DNA of 39,622 nt from Oscillospiraceae bacterium (GCA_017519005.1 JAFWTG010000051.1:1-39622); one strand, 5' to 3'; positions 8,785 to 16,908 are shown, numbered from the stretch's first letter. The notes: a model not told the origin generated them from the letters alone. Made by a program: numbers and translations.

Positions 8785-10911
8785 ATGGCACTCGACTATC
8801 GCAAGTGCGCTGAGGAGATCTTTGCCAACTTGGGCGGCAAGGACAATATCATCAGCGCGGCCCACTGTGCCACCCGCCTCCGCCTGGTCATTGCTGACAA
8901 CAGCAAGGTGAACTCCAAGGCGCTCGAGGACGTGGACGGCGTCAAGGGCATGTTCGAATCCAACGGTCAGCTCCAGCTGATCATCGGCACCGGCACCGTC
9001 AACAAGGTCTATGACGAGTTCCTGGCCGTCACCGGGCTCACCGCCGCCACCAAGGCGGAGGTCAAGGAGGCCGCCGCCTCCAAGATGCCTTGGTGGAAGA
9101 AGGTCCTCAAGACCCCCGGCGACATCTTCGTTCCCATCCTGCCCGCCATCGTGGCCTCCGGCCTGATGATGGGCCTTGTGGAGGCCCTCGGCAAGGCCAT
9201 CCCCAGCTTTGCCGGCACCGGCTGGTACGCCTTCCTGGATATGGCCGCCAACACCGCCTTCGTCTGCCTGCCCGTGCTCGTCGCCATCTCTGCGGCTCGG
9301 GTCTTCGGCGGCAACGTCTTCCTGGGCGCCGTCATCGGCTTCCTGATGATCCATCCCGCACTGCTCAACGCCTGGAACTCCGCTTCCGTGCAGCACGTAG
9401 CCTCCACCTTTGGCAAGGAAATCCCTGCTGACGTCTTCAACAACGCGTTGTCTGGCCTGAAGCCGGAGGTACTCTCACAAATTCCGTCAAATATGTTGGC
9501 GCATCTGAATGAATTGATCGCCAACAAACAAGGCGTCGCCCCCGCTGTCATCAACGCCCTGCCCGGCGACGTACCCGGCGCTCTGTGGGGCACGCTGAAC
9601 ACCGCACTCACCGTGGGCGACCTCGGCGGCATTCCCCAGTGGAGCCTCTTCGGCTCCATCGGCATCACCCAGGTGGGCTATCAGGGCCACGTCATCCCCG
9701 TGATCCTGGCTGTCCTGCTGATGTCCAAGGTGGAATCCTTCCTGCATAAGAAGGTTCCCGAGATGATCGACCTCTTCGTGACCCCGCTGTGCACTGTTCT
9801 CATCACCGCCTTTGCCACCTTCCTGGTCATCGGGCCCATCTTCTCCGTGCTGGAAAACTGGGTGCTGGCCGGCGCCAAGTGGCTGGTCACGGAGACCAAG
9901 GGCTTCGGCGCGCTGGCTATGGGTGCTCTCTATCCCTGGACCGTGGTCATGGGCCTGCACCACATGTACAACGTCATCGAGGCCGGCATGCTTGCGGAGT
10001 ATGAAGGCGCCTACAACATCTGGATGCCCATCGCCTCCTCCGCCAACTTCGCCCAGTTTGGCGCCTGCCTGGCCTGCTTCTTCATTTCCAAGAATAAGAA
10101 GACCAAGTCCGTGGCCCTGCCCGCCTCCCTCTCCGCCTCCCTGGGCATCACCGAGCCCGCCATCTTCGGTATCAACTTCCGCTTCATGAAGCCCTTCATC
10201 GCGGCCATGATTGCCGGCGCCGTGGCTGCGCTCTTCGGCTCCCTGATCAAGGTCAACGTGAACGGCAATATGGTTCCCCTGGGCGCCAGCTCCTACGGCG
10301 TCACCGGCATCCCCGGCCTGCTGATCATCAACAACATCCCCGTCTACGCCATCCAGATGCTGATCGCCGCCGGCGGCGCCTTCCTGCTGACCTTCTTCCT
10401 CTGGAAGGGTGAGGACGCCTCTGCGGGCGGCAAGGAGAAGAAGGGCGCTGCCCCTGCGGCTCCCGCCAAGCCCATTCCCACCGCCTCCGTCATCCGCGTC
10501 CCCGGCGGCCAGGTCATCCAGCCTGTTCCCGGCAAGGTGATCCCCCGCGAGGAAATCCCCGACGAGACCTTCGCCACCGGCGTCCTGGGCGACGGCGTGG
10601 GCATCGTCCCCGAGGAGGGCGTGGTCTACGCGCCCTTTGACGGCGAGATCTCCAACATCTTCGACACCAACCATGCCGTGTCCATCGAGGGCAAGGGCAT
10701 GGAGCTGCTGATCCACGTGGGCGTGGACACCGTCAACATGAAGGGCGAGGGCTTCAAGGGCTTCGTCCATGAGGGCGACCAGGTCAAGGCCGGTCAGAAG
10801 CTCATTGAGTTCGACATCGCCAAGATCAAGGCGGCCGGTTACAGCCCCGTCACCGCCGTCCTGCTGACCAACTCCGACGATATCGACGGCTACGAGGTCG
10901 GCGTCAAGTAA
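8785..10911 (+). CDS. scrA: PTS sucrose-type EIIBCA permease
   Basis: This membrane permease (708 aa) imports and phosphorylates a sugar in the glucose-sucrose EII family. The domain order is EIIB (residues 1-85, with the phosphocysteine Cys28 in AAHCATRLR), EIIC (about 105-545, many membrane segments, GITEPAIFGINFRFMKPFI typical of sucrose types), a Pro/Ala-rich linker and EIIA (about 575-708, phosphohistidine His644 in LLIHVGVDTVNMKG). An apparent insertion of about 70 residues lies near residues 199-283, between the membrane segment ending HPALLNAWN and the conserved QWSLFG...VGYQGHVIP. Gene context with GH32, amylosucrase and LacI genes supports sucrose. The ribosome site is AAAAGGAG. A strong terminator follows within 15 bp. 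Confidence 0.92.
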   Translation: MALDYRKCAEEIFANLGGKDNIISAAHCATRLRLVIADNSKVNSKALEDVDGVKGMFESNGQLQLIIGTGTVNKVYDEFLAVTGLTAATKAEVKEAAASKMPWWKKVLKTPGDIFVPILPAIVASGLMMGLVEALGKAIPSFAGTGWYAFLDMAANTAFVCLPVLVAISAARVFGGNVFLGAVIGFLMIHPALLNAWNSASVQHVASTFGKEIPADVFNNALSGLKPEVLSQIPSNMLAHLNELIANKQGVAPAVINALPGDVPGALWGTLNTALTVGDLGGIPQWSLFGSIGITQVGYQGHVIPVILAVLLMSKVESFLHKKVPEMIDLFVTPLCTVLITAFATFLVIGPIFSVLENWVLAGAKWLVTETKGFGALAMGALYPWTVVMGLHHMYNVIEAGMLAEYEGAYNIWMPIASSANFAQFGACLACFFISKNKKTKSVALPASLSASLGITEPAIFGINFRFMKPFIAAMIAGAVAALFGSLIKVNVNGNMVPLGASSYGVTGIPGLLIINNIPVYAIQMLIAAGGAFLLTFFLWKGEDASAGGKEKKGAAPAAPAKPIPTASVIRVPGGQVIQPVPGKVIPREEIPDETFATGVLGDGVGIVPEEGVVYAPFDGEISNIFDTNHAVSIEGKGMELLIHVGVDTVNMKGEGFKGFVHEGDQVKAGQKLIEFDIAKIKAAGYSPVTAVLLTNSDDIDGYEVGVK

Positions 10912-10923
10912 AGCTCCGTACAT

Positions 10924-10967
10924 CCAAATAAAAACCCAACTGCCCCGGCAGTTGGGTTTTTATTTGG
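10924..10967. terminator. Bidirectional intrinsic terminator between EIIBCA and selD
   Basis: A perfect inverted repeat with 21-bp arms (CCAAATAAAAACCCAACTGC at the left end) and a 2-nt centre has a U-rich run on both strands. It lies 12 bp after the EIIBCA stop and 7 bp after the selD stop on the other strand, so it ends both convergent operons. Confidence 0.95.
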
Positions 10968-10974
10968 GAAAATT

Positions 10975-12012
10975 TTACCGCAGAAAGATTCGCTTTCCGC
11001 CGCGGTATTCCGTGACCTCACCGATCCGCTGGGCGGCGGGGACGGCCTCCGCCAGCTCCGCCAGCAGGGCGTCCGCGTCCTCCGGGTGGACGGCCATGAG
11101 CAGGCCGCCGGAGGTCTGCGGGTCGTAGAGCAGGTCCTGAAGCTCCAGCGGCACGGCGCCGGGTTCCACGTAGGGCTCCGCGAAGCTGCGGTTGCGGTAC
11201 ATGCCCTCCGGCAGGATCCCCATCCGGGCGAATTCCAGCGCCTCGGGGATGAAGCGGATTCCCGCGGTGTCGATGTGGAGCTCCACGCCGCTGCCCTGGG
11301 CCATCTCCGTGCCATGACCCATGAGACCGAAGCCGGTTACGTCGGTGCAGGCGTGGACCCGGTATTTCACCATGCAGTCCCGGGCGGCCTTATTCAGCGT
11401 CGTCATCAGCTTTGTCGCGCAGCGCATCGTCTCCGGCTCCGCCAGCCCCGCCTTGTTGGCGGTGGTCAGCACGCCGATGCCCAGGGGCTTGGTCAGCAGC
11501 AGCACGTCGCCGGGCCGGGCGCCGCTGTTGGTCAGCACCCTGTCCGGATGGACAAAGCCCGTCACAGCCAGGCCGTATTTGGGCTCCGGGTCCAGGATGC
11601 TGTGGCCGCCGGTGATGATGACACCGGCCTCGTAGGCCTTCTCGTAACCGCCCCGCAGGATTTCACGGACGGCCTCCTGCGGCAGATCCTTGGGCACCGC
11701 CATAATATTCAGGGCCAGCTTCGGCTCGCCGCCCATGGCGTAGACGTCCGAAAGGGCGTTGGTCGCCGCGATCGCGCCGAAGCTGTAGGGATCGTCCGCG
11801 ATGGGAGGGAAGAAGTCCACGGTCTGTACCAGGGCCAGGTCCTCGGAGACCTTGTAGACGCTGGCGTCGTCGCTCTTGTCAAAGCCCACCAGCAGATTTT
11901 CGTCCCGGAGCACCTGCAGGTCCCCCAGCAGCCGGGCCAGCACCCCGGCCCCCACCTTGGCGCCGCAGCCGGCGCAGGAGGCCAGCTTCGTCAGCTTGAT
12001 CTCGTTTTCCAT
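10975..12012 (-). CDS. selD: Selenide, water dikinase (selenophosphate synthase)
   Basis: SelD makes selenophosphate, the selenium donor for selenocysteine, selenouridine and selenium cofactors, from selenide and ATP. The protein has 345 aa. The N-terminal CAGCGAK motif supplies the catalytic Cys16 and Lys19, aligned with Cys17/Lys20 of the E. coli enzyme, so this is a cysteine form and not a selenoprotein. Other family blocks are DDASVY, TVDFFPP, TGGHSI, CTDVTGFGLMGH and PQTSGGLL. It follows yqeB and yqeC on the same strand, 39 bp after yqeB, and ends at a strong terminator. That neighbourhood points to supplying selenium for the labile cofactor of molybdenum hydroxylases. No selA, selB or mnmH is visible in the window. 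Confidence 0.97.
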   Translation of the reverse strand: MENEIKLTKLASCAGCGAKVGAGVLARLLGDLQVLRDENLLVGFDKSDDASVYKVSEDLALVQTVDFFPPIADDPYSFGAIAATNALSDVYAMGGEPKLALNIMAVPKDLPQEAVREILRGGYEKAYEAGVIITGGHSILDPEPKYGLAVTGFVHPDRVLTNSGARPGDVLLLTKPLGIGVLTTANKAGLAEPETMRCATKLMTTLNKAARDCMVKYRVHACTDVTGFGLMGHGTEMAQGSGVELHIDTAGIRFIPEALEFARMGILPEGMYRNRSFAEPYVEPGAVPLELQDLLYDPQTSGGLLMAVHPEDADALLAELAEAVPAAQRIGEVTEYRGGKRIFLR

Positions 12013-12037
12013 ATCGTTCTCCTTCCGGTATGTGCCT

Positions 12038-12055
12038 GTAGGGGGAGGCCCCTAC
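12038..12055. repeat. GTAGGGG/CCCCTAC hairpin overlapping the yqeB stop
   Basis: GTAGGGG (12038-12044), a 4-nt loop and CCCCTAC (12049-12055) form a perfect 7-bp stem. Read on the minus strand, TTCGTAGGGG supplies the TAG stop of yqeB, so the repeat defines the end of that protein. Confidence 0.7.
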
Positions 12056-12843
12056 GAAAAATGCAAAATGGCCTCCAGCACGCCGCCGCCGATGGCCAGG
12101 GCCTTGTCGGAGGCGGTACGGCAGTAGCTGGGGTCGTTCCGAGGGTCCACGTCCCCGGCTTTCATCCCCTTACGGACCCGGATGCCGGAGGCCAGCAGGC
12201 CCCGCAGCACGCCGTCCAGGGTGCAGACCATGGGCGCGTCGCCCACCCAGCCGGCCACGTCGCCCGCCCGGACCCGGTCGCCGATGCGCAGGGCTTCCCG
12301 GAAGATCCCGTCCGCCGGAGCCCGGAGCACCCGCTCCCCGGCAAAGCCGCCGATGAGGCCGGGAATATTCGTGTTGGGCAGGGGAGAGCCGGTATAGAGG
12401 ACGCGGCCAAGCGTGTGGCCCCGCATGGTCTCCACGGCGGCGTGGCAGTCCAGCCCGGCGGTGAAGCCGGGGCCGACGCCGATCACCACGGGAGCGTCAT
12501 GGATGCCGGTCCCCAGATTTCGCTTCGCGAGAATGGCGTCCACCAGGGCGTCGGGCTCCAGAGCCTCCCGGCAGCGGGCCTCCGGGTCCACCAGCACGGG
12601 CAGAACGCCGCGATCCAGCAGCTCCCGGGCTTCCCGGGCACCCTCCGCCCGGCGGGCGGGAACGTCCTCCACGGTGCATTGCCCGTCGATCACTGCCTGG
12701 GAGAAGGCCACGGTCCGCCGGATCGTGGTAGGCGCGGCGATCTCGGTCATGACGACTTGAAAGCCCGCCCGCCGGAGCCGCAGGGCAATTCCGGAGGCCA
12801 GATCCCCGGCCCCGCGAATCAGAATCAATTTTGTGTCATTCAT
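12052..12843 (-). CDS. yqeB: YqeB-type selenium-dependent molybdenum hydroxylase system protein
   Basis: This protein (263 aa) belongs to the EF2563/YqeB family, found with SelD in organisms that make selenium-dependent molybdenum hydroxylases. It has an N-terminal Rossmann-like motif, IRGAGDLASGIALRLRRAGF (residues 9-28). It continues with TEIAAPTTIRRTVAFSQAV and later GVGPGFTAGLDCHAAVETMRG, all characteristic of the family. Its exact reaction is not established; a role in making or inserting the labile selenium cofactor is inferred from its co-occurrence with selD. It lies between yqeC and selD in the same direction. Its last codons run into a palindromic repeat that supplies the stop, so the native C-terminus may once have been longer. 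Confidence 0.9.
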   Translation of the reverse strand: MNDTKLILIRGAGDLASGIALRLRRAGFQVVMTEIAAPTTIRRTVAFSQAVIDGQCTVEDVPARRAEGAREARELLDRGVLPVLVDPEARCREALEPDALVDAILAKRNLGTGIHDAPVVIGVGPGFTAGLDCHAAVETMRGHTLGRVLYTGSPLPNTNIPGLIGGFAGERVLRAPADGIFREALRIGDRVRAGDVAGWVGDAPMVCTLDGVLRGLLASGIRVRKGMKAGDVDPRNDPSYCRTASDKALAIGGGVLEAILHFS

Positions 12844-12902
12844 GATTCATTTTCCATTGTGTCGAAGACACACATAAATCCGAATTGCTTGGCACCGCGG
12901 AC

Positions 12903-13571
12903 TTACAACGCCCGAAGCTGCCCTTGGCGGAGGCTGCCGGCGACCAGGGGAAGCTCCACGAGCCGCGCCAGTTCGGCCGCATACCGCCAATCGGATTCCG
13001 TCTCACATTTGTTTACATAAATAATATTACCGTAACCCTCTTCCCGGATTACCCGGGCCCAAAGGGCCGGGGTCAGCGGTGCGTCGGGGCTGCAGCCCGC
13101 CAGCGCCGCAAAGCGCTCCGGCCGATGGCAGACCGCTTCGATGGGCCGGCCGAAGGCGTCGGCGCCCAGCACCAGGACGACAAGCCTTGCCTCCGCCGGG
13201 ATCACCGGCTCATGGGCCGCGTGAGCCTTGGCAGGCAGACCCCTGGAGCCGTCGGCCTCCACCAGGACGTAATCCGCCGCCGCGATCAGGGCTGCAAAGG
13301 GCAGGGCGGGGGCCGCCAGCTTGTCCTCCGGCCAGGGGCTGCCCAGGCAGAGGGGATTTTCCTGCCGCAAAAGCGCTGTCAGCTCCGGCAGATGATCCGG
13401 GTTTGCCGTGGGCAGATGGGTCGGCCTGCGAATTTTGGCGGAGCTGGCGACGATGACCCTGCCCCGGGTCTTCAGCTCGTCTGCCAGTGCGTAGAGCAGG
13501 CTGGTCTTTCCACCGCCGCCGATGAGAGCGGTCAGCCCCGGCCGGATGCCGAGCAGCGCTGCAAGGCTCAT
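12903..13571 (-). CDS. yqeC: YqeC-type selenium-dependent hydroxylase accessory protein
   Basis: This probable nucleotide-binding accessory protein (222 aa) is the second marker of the selenium-dependent molybdenum hydroxylase trait. The Walker-A-like loop is GGGGKTSLLYALADEL (residues 18-33). Further family blocks are RVIVASSAKIRRPTHLP, YVLVEADGSRGLPAKAH (with a DGS motif) and VLVLGADAFGRPI. The first codon overlaps the stop of the upstream hydroxyacid dehydrogenase (ATGA), so the two are probably translationally coupled. A 59-bp gap separates it from yqeB. That gap holds a TGTGTC-TTC-GACACA hairpin and a lone copy of the ATTCGGATTT motif that also flanks the large palindromic repeats. The molecular role is unproven. 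Confidence 0.9.
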   Translation of the reverse strand: MSLAALLGIRPGLTALIGGGGKTSLLYALADELKTRGRVIVASSAKIRRPTHLPTANPDHLPELTALLRQENPLCLGSPWPEDKLAAPALPFAALIAAADYVLVEADGSRGLPAKAHAAHEPVIPAEARLVVLVLGADAFGRPIEAVCHRPERFAALAGCSPDAPLTPALWARVIREEGYGNIIYVNKCETESDWRYAAELARLVELPLVAGSLRQGQLRAL

Positions 13572-14485
13572 GGCTGTGCCTCCAGGGCGGCAGCCTCCAG
13601 ATTTTCCAGAATCAGCTTTGCCAGCCGGGCGCCGTTGCCCCCGCCCACAAAGCTGTTGTGCGGAGTCAGAATCACGTTTTCCATGGCCCAGAGCGGGCTG
13701 TCGGCTGGCAGGGGCTCCGTCTCAAAGACGTCAAGCACAGCGCCGCCGAGTCTGCCGTTTGTCAGCGCGTCAGTCAGCGCGGCCTCGTCCACGACGGCGC
13801 CGCGGGAAATATTCACAAGGATCGCACCGGCCGGCAGCAGAGACAGCCTGTCCGCGTCGATCAGATGCCGGGTCTCCGGCGTCAGGGGCAGCGTCAGGAC
13901 CAGAACCTCCGTCCCGGACAGAAGCTCCTCCAGACGGCCCAGGGGAAGTACAGCTTCATAGGCGTCGTTCGGCGCGGGATAGAGGTCCACGCCTCGCACC
14001 CGGCAGCCGAAGGCGGCGAAGCGTCTGGCGCATTCCGTCCCCACGCTGCCGCAGCCCAGCACGGTTACGGTCTTTCCGTTCAACTCCGCCAGGTCACGGC
14101 GCTTCTCCCAGCGGCGTTCCCGCTGGGCGTCGGTGAAGGCGCGGCTCTGTTTACAGAGTCCCAGCACGCCCGCCAGGGCGAACTCCGCCATGGGGACGCT
14201 GTAGACGCCCCTGGCGCTGCAGAGACGGATGCCCCGGGCACGGATGCGGTCCAGCGGAACCCGGTCCAGCCCCGCGCTGGTGAGTTGGATGAAGCGGAGC
14301 CGGGGGAAGTCGTCCAGACTGTGGTGGAGAAACAGGGCGTTGCAAACGACCCCCTCCACCCAGGCAGGATCACAGGGGAGGGGGTCGCGCTCCTGCTGGA
14401 GAAAGGCCAGCTCGTGGCCCTTGCTCTCCAGCGTTTTGAAATGCGCCCGGGCGTCGGCCCAGGCGCCTGTCAGCAGCAGCTTCAT
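13568..14485 (-). CDS. D-2-hydroxyacid dehydrogenase (NAD-dependent)
   Basis: This cytoplasmic oxidoreductase (305 aa) interconverts a 2-oxoacid and a D-2-hydroxyacid. The Rossmann motif is VLGCGSVGTECARRF (about residues 142-156). The catalytic Arg lies in NISRGAVVDE, the Glu in LDVFETEPLP and the His in LTPHNSF, so the family triad is complete. The substrate cannot be read directly. Both ends overlap neighbours by the ATGA pattern: its start with the stop of the HpcH-type aldolase, its stop with the start of yqeC. Aldolase and dehydrogenase together suggest a short pathway in which a 2-oxoacid aldol product or its cleavage product is reduced. The physical coupling to selenium-cofactor genes is unusual. 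Confidence 0.9.
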   Translation of the reverse strand: MKLLLTGAWADARAHFKTLESKGHELAFLQQERDPLPCDPAWVEGVVCNALFLHHSLDDFPRLRFIQLTSAGLDRVPLDRIRARGIRLCSARGVYSVPMAEFALAGVLGLCKQSRAFTDAQRERRWEKRRDLAELNGKTVTVLGCGSVGTECARRFAAFGCRVRGVDLYPAPNDAYEAVLPLGRLEELLSGTEVLVLTLPLTPETRHLIDADRLSLLPAGAILVNISRGAVVDEAALTDALTNGRLGGAVLDVFETEPLPADSPLWAMENVILTPHNSFVGGGNGARLAKLILENLEAAALEAQP

Positions 14486-15324
14486 GTTCTCGCCCCCATC
14501 TCACCGCAGATGCTTGCCACCCGACGGCGAAGCTCCGCCTCGTTTTCCCGGAAGAACGCGGCGTGCTTCTCGCATTCCGCTTCCAGCTCCCGGATCTCCC
14601 GGACACCCCGGAGAAACAGAGAATTGATGATGCCGATGTGGCGAACTTTGGAGACGTCGCAGAAGCTGCGGGAGAGGATCACGCAGCCGGAGCCCAGGCG
14701 GTAGTGCTCCTTGATGATGAATTCCGAGGGCAGCTTTCCGTTGCCCAGAGAGGCGATGCCGCCGAAGCCGTAGGCGACGCCGCGCTGACGGAGCTTGATG
14801 CAGAGCTGCTCCACGGTCCCGTCGGCCAGAAGCTGAAACATAAAGGGCATTCCGTAGCCCAGGCTCAGATCGTTAAGCCCGATGTGAACCTCGTCGATCC
14901 CGGGCAGCGCCAGGATTTCGTCGATGCGCGCCACGGCTTCCGGGGTCTCCACCAGGAGCATGGTCCTGGCTCGCCCGTCCACCAGATCTAAAAAGGTCCT
15001 GACCTCACCGACGGTTTTGAAGAAGGGAAGCATGACGACGTCCGCTCCGGCGCGGATTACCGCGTCAATCTCCTCCCGGGAGCCGGGATAATCGGACAGC
15101 GGCCCGTGAATGGGATTGACCCGGACCAGCACCTCGGCGCTTTCCACGGCGGCCTTGATGGCGGCCACGTCCTGCACGGTATGGTGGGATTTGACCGTGT
15201 CCAGACCCTTCTGGCGCTCGTCCTTGCCGATGAATTCCATATCCACAAAGATCCGGTCCACGCCGGCCGTCTCCGCGATCTGGGCGATTTCCGGCTGATT
15301 GGTGATATACATGAGCTTTAACAT
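14482..15324 (-). CDS. HpcH/HpaI-family aldolase
   Basis: This metal-dependent class II aldolase (280 aa) belongs to the HpcH/HpaI/citrate-lyase-beta family, which cleaves or forms 4-hydroxy-2-oxoacids, often with pyruvate as one partner. Family blocks include GVDRIFVDMEF (residues 20-30), LVRVNPIHG, ADVVMLPFFKT, LLVETPEAVARIDEI (metal-binding Glu) and VHIGLNDLSLGYG (metal-binding Asp). The C-terminal 45 residues are rich in charged helix (REIRELEAECEKHAAFF). The ribosome site is GGAG. It lies 23 bp after the sugar transferase and overlaps the following dehydrogenase by 4 bp. Substrate is unknown; a role in making an acidic group for a surface polymer would fit the sugar transferase, while the downstream genes point to selenium chemistry. 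Confidence 0.88.
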   Translation of the reverse strand: MLKLMYITNQPEIAQIAETAGVDRIFVDMEFIGKDERQKGLDTVKSHHTVQDVAAIKAAVESAEVLVRVNPIHGPLSDYPGSREEIDAVIRAGADVVMLPFFKTVGEVRTFLDLVDGRARTMLLVETPEAVARIDEILALPGIDEVHIGLNDLSLGYGMPFMFQLLADGTVEQLCIKLRQRGVAYGFGGIASLGNGKLPSEFIIKEHYRLGSGCVILSRSFCDVSKVRHIGIINSLFLRGVREIRELEAECEKHAAFFRENEAELRRRVASICGEMGART

Positions 15325-15347
15325 GAGCGAGTTCCTCCACAGAGTCG

Positions 15348-16013
15348 TCAGCTGCCGCTTTTGTCGTCTTTTTTAAGAGTCTCACCGACGTTTGCGTTGT
15401 CGGCGTTGGTGAAGACCTTGAAGAAAGTCAGGAAAAAGATGCGAAGGTCCAGACGGAAGCTGACGTGCTCCACGTACCAGACGTTCAGCTCAATCCGCCG
15501 GTGCCACTCCACGTCCTTCCGCCCGTGGGTCTGAGCCCAGCCGGTGATGCCGGGCCGCACGTCGAACATGTGGCGCTGGAAGTCGTCGTATTCCGCAATG
15601 GGCCAGGGGTGATAGGTCAGCGGCGGACGGGGACCGATCAGGGACATGTCCCCCTTGAGAATGTTGATCAGCTGGGGCAGCTCGTCGATGGAAGTCGCCC
15701 GGAGGATGCGGCCCACCTTGGTAACCCGGGGGTCGCCCTTGCCGCTGTAGACGCCGGAGCCGGTCTTCTCCGCGTTGACCACCATGGAGCGGAACTTATA
15801 GAAATTGAATTCCTTTCCGCCCCGGCCAAGGCGCTTTTGCTTGAAGACGACAGGCCCCTTGGAGCTCAGCTTGACGGCCAGAGCCGCGCAGAGAAGGACG
15901 GGCGAAAGGAGAATCAGGGCGAGAACCGCCAGGATCAGATCCAGCAGACGCTTGACAAAGCGATTATAGAAGCCGCGGGCAGCCGCGGTGGAAACGCTGC
16001 GTTCCGTTTGCAA
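15348..16013 (-). CDS. Polyprenyl-phosphate sugar-phosphate transferase (initiating glycosyltransferase)
   Basis: This membrane enzyme (221 aa) transfers a sugar-1-phosphate from a nucleotide sugar to undecaprenyl phosphate, the first step of capsule or exopolysaccharide assembly. One hydrophobic segment (about residues 24-45, LLDLILAVLALILLSP) precedes the catalytic domain. Conserved blocks are VFKQKRLGRGGKEFNFYKFR, SIDELPQLINILKGDMSLIG, PRPPLTYH and DVRPGITGWAQ. I choose the TTG at 16013: GGGAGG lies 8 nt upstream, and a strong promoter at 16074-16102 puts transcription start near 16067. The longer ATG form at 16175 would begin upstream of that promoter and overlap mntP. It is the first gene of the six-gene run ending in selD. 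Confidence 0.9.
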   Translation of the reverse strand: MQTERSVSTAAARGFYNRFVKRLLDLILAVLALILLSPVLLCAALAVKLSSKGPVVFKQKRLGRGGKEFNFYKFRSMVVNAEKTGSGVYSGKGDPRVTKVGRILRATSIDELPQLINILKGDMSLIGPRPPLTYHPWPIAEYDDFQRHMFDVRPGITGWAQTHGRKDVEWHRRIELNVWYVEHVSFRLDLRIFFLTFFKVFTNADNANVGETLKKDDKSGS

Positions 16014-16073
16014 AGAGACCGCCTCCCAAATCAGATTGAAAGCCGGAGCGGGAGCCCGTCCCGTTCCGGCTTT

Positions 16074-16102
16074 ATTATATAATACAAGCTGATAAAAGGC
16101 AA
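16074..16102 (-). promoter_or_regulatory. Sigma-A promoter for the sugar-transferase operon
   Basis: On the minus strand TTGCCT (16097-16102), a 17-bp spacer and TATAAT (16074-16079) form a near-consensus promoter. The predicted start, about 16067, supports the TTG start of the sugar transferase. Confidence 0.8.
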
Positions 16103-16140
16103 GATACAATTCCGGCCTGTGTAGAAATTGTGAAGCTTTC

Positions 16141-16725
16141 TCAGCGCAGACCGTCCAGAAAAATCTTGAAGCCAATGGCGATCAAAATGATCCCGCCCAG
16201 GACGGAGGCGTGGCGGGAGAGCTTCGTCCCGGCCTTTTTCCCGATTGCCAGCCCAAGGGTGCAGATCGCGAAGGTTACCCCGCCGATGATCAGAGAGGCC
16301 AGATTCGCGGCGGAAAACTCGTACTGCTCGATGGTGAAGCCCACCGAGAGGGCGTCGATGGAGGTGGCCACGCCCTGAATCAGCAGCTCCCGAATTCCAG
16401 GGCCCTTTTTCTCAACGGGGGCTTCGGACTTGCGCTCCCGCAGGCCCTCAAGCAGCATCTTGCCGCCGATCCAGCCCAGGAGCCCCAGGGCGATCCAGGG
16501 AATGAAGCGCTCCAGCGAGGAGAAGGCTTCCACCACCGTATGGACGCAGACCCAGCCCAGCAGAGGCATCAGATATTGAAAAAAGGCGTAGATTCCGGCG
16601 ATTTTGCTCATGCGGCCAAGGCCCATCCGGGGCTCCCGCAGGCCGTTGGCCAGGGAGACGGAAAAGGCGTCCATGGCCAGACCCACGCCCAGCAGGGCGC
16701 TTTCCAGAATAAAGTCGAAAGACAT
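16141..16725 (-). CDS. mntP: Manganese efflux pump MntP family
   Basis: This small membrane protein (194 aa) of the MntP/YebN family exports manganese. Six hydrophobic segments can be traced in two similar halves. Each half carries the conserved Asp-containing motif: LGVGLAMDAFSVSLANG (residues 12-28) in the first, QGVATSIDALSVGFTIE (residues 116-132) in the second. Length is normal for the family. It has its own consensus promoter (16756-16784). I looked for a manganese yybP-ykoY riboswitch: the predicted leader of about 20-25 nt is too short for one. A further gene follows 127 bp downstream with a separate promoter, so mntP is likely a single-gene unit. Confidence 0.93.
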   Translation of the reverse strand: MSFDFILESALLGVGLAMDAFSVSLANGLREPRMGLGRMSKIAGIYAFFQYLMPLLGWVCVHTVVEAFSSLERFIPWIALGLLGWIGGKMLLEGLRERKSEAPVEKKGPGIRELLIQGVATSIDALSVGFTIEQYEFSAANLASLIIGGVTFAICTLGLAIGKKAGTKLSRHASVLGGIILIAIGFKIFLDGLR

Positions 16726-16755
16726 AGGAATCTCTTTTCTGAGGTGTTTTGAAAA

Positions 16756-16784
16756 ATTATACCACCGGAGAAGTCATGCGTCAA
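16756..16784 (-). promoter_or_regulatory. Sigma-A promoter for mntP
   Basis: TTGACG (16779-16784 on the minus strand), 17 bp and TATAAT (16756-16761) make a strong promoter about 30 bp from the mntP start. It is divergent to the sigma-factor gene. Confidence 0.85.
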
Positions 16785-16908
16785 GCGCGGAATGAAAATC
16801 GCGAGCTGCCTGAAAAAATTTTGCCGAACCATAAGGAAATTCCGTCGTCAAAGTTGTATAATAGACGAAAGGGTCAGACGTGGCCCGATCAGAAACAGGA
16901 GGAACGCG

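Noticed and set aside
11086-13020. Plus-strand frame of about 640 codons across selD, yqeB and the gap
   Set aside because: It spans two well-identified genes on the other strand and has no recognisable domain or ribosome site.
16014-16175. Longer sugar-transferase start at 16175
   Set aside because: It precedes a consensus promoter and overlaps mntP. The extra residues match nothing in the family.
16726-16760. Manganese (yybP-ykoY) riboswitch before mntP
   Set aside because: The predicted leader is only about 20-25 nt and lacks any multi-helix structure.
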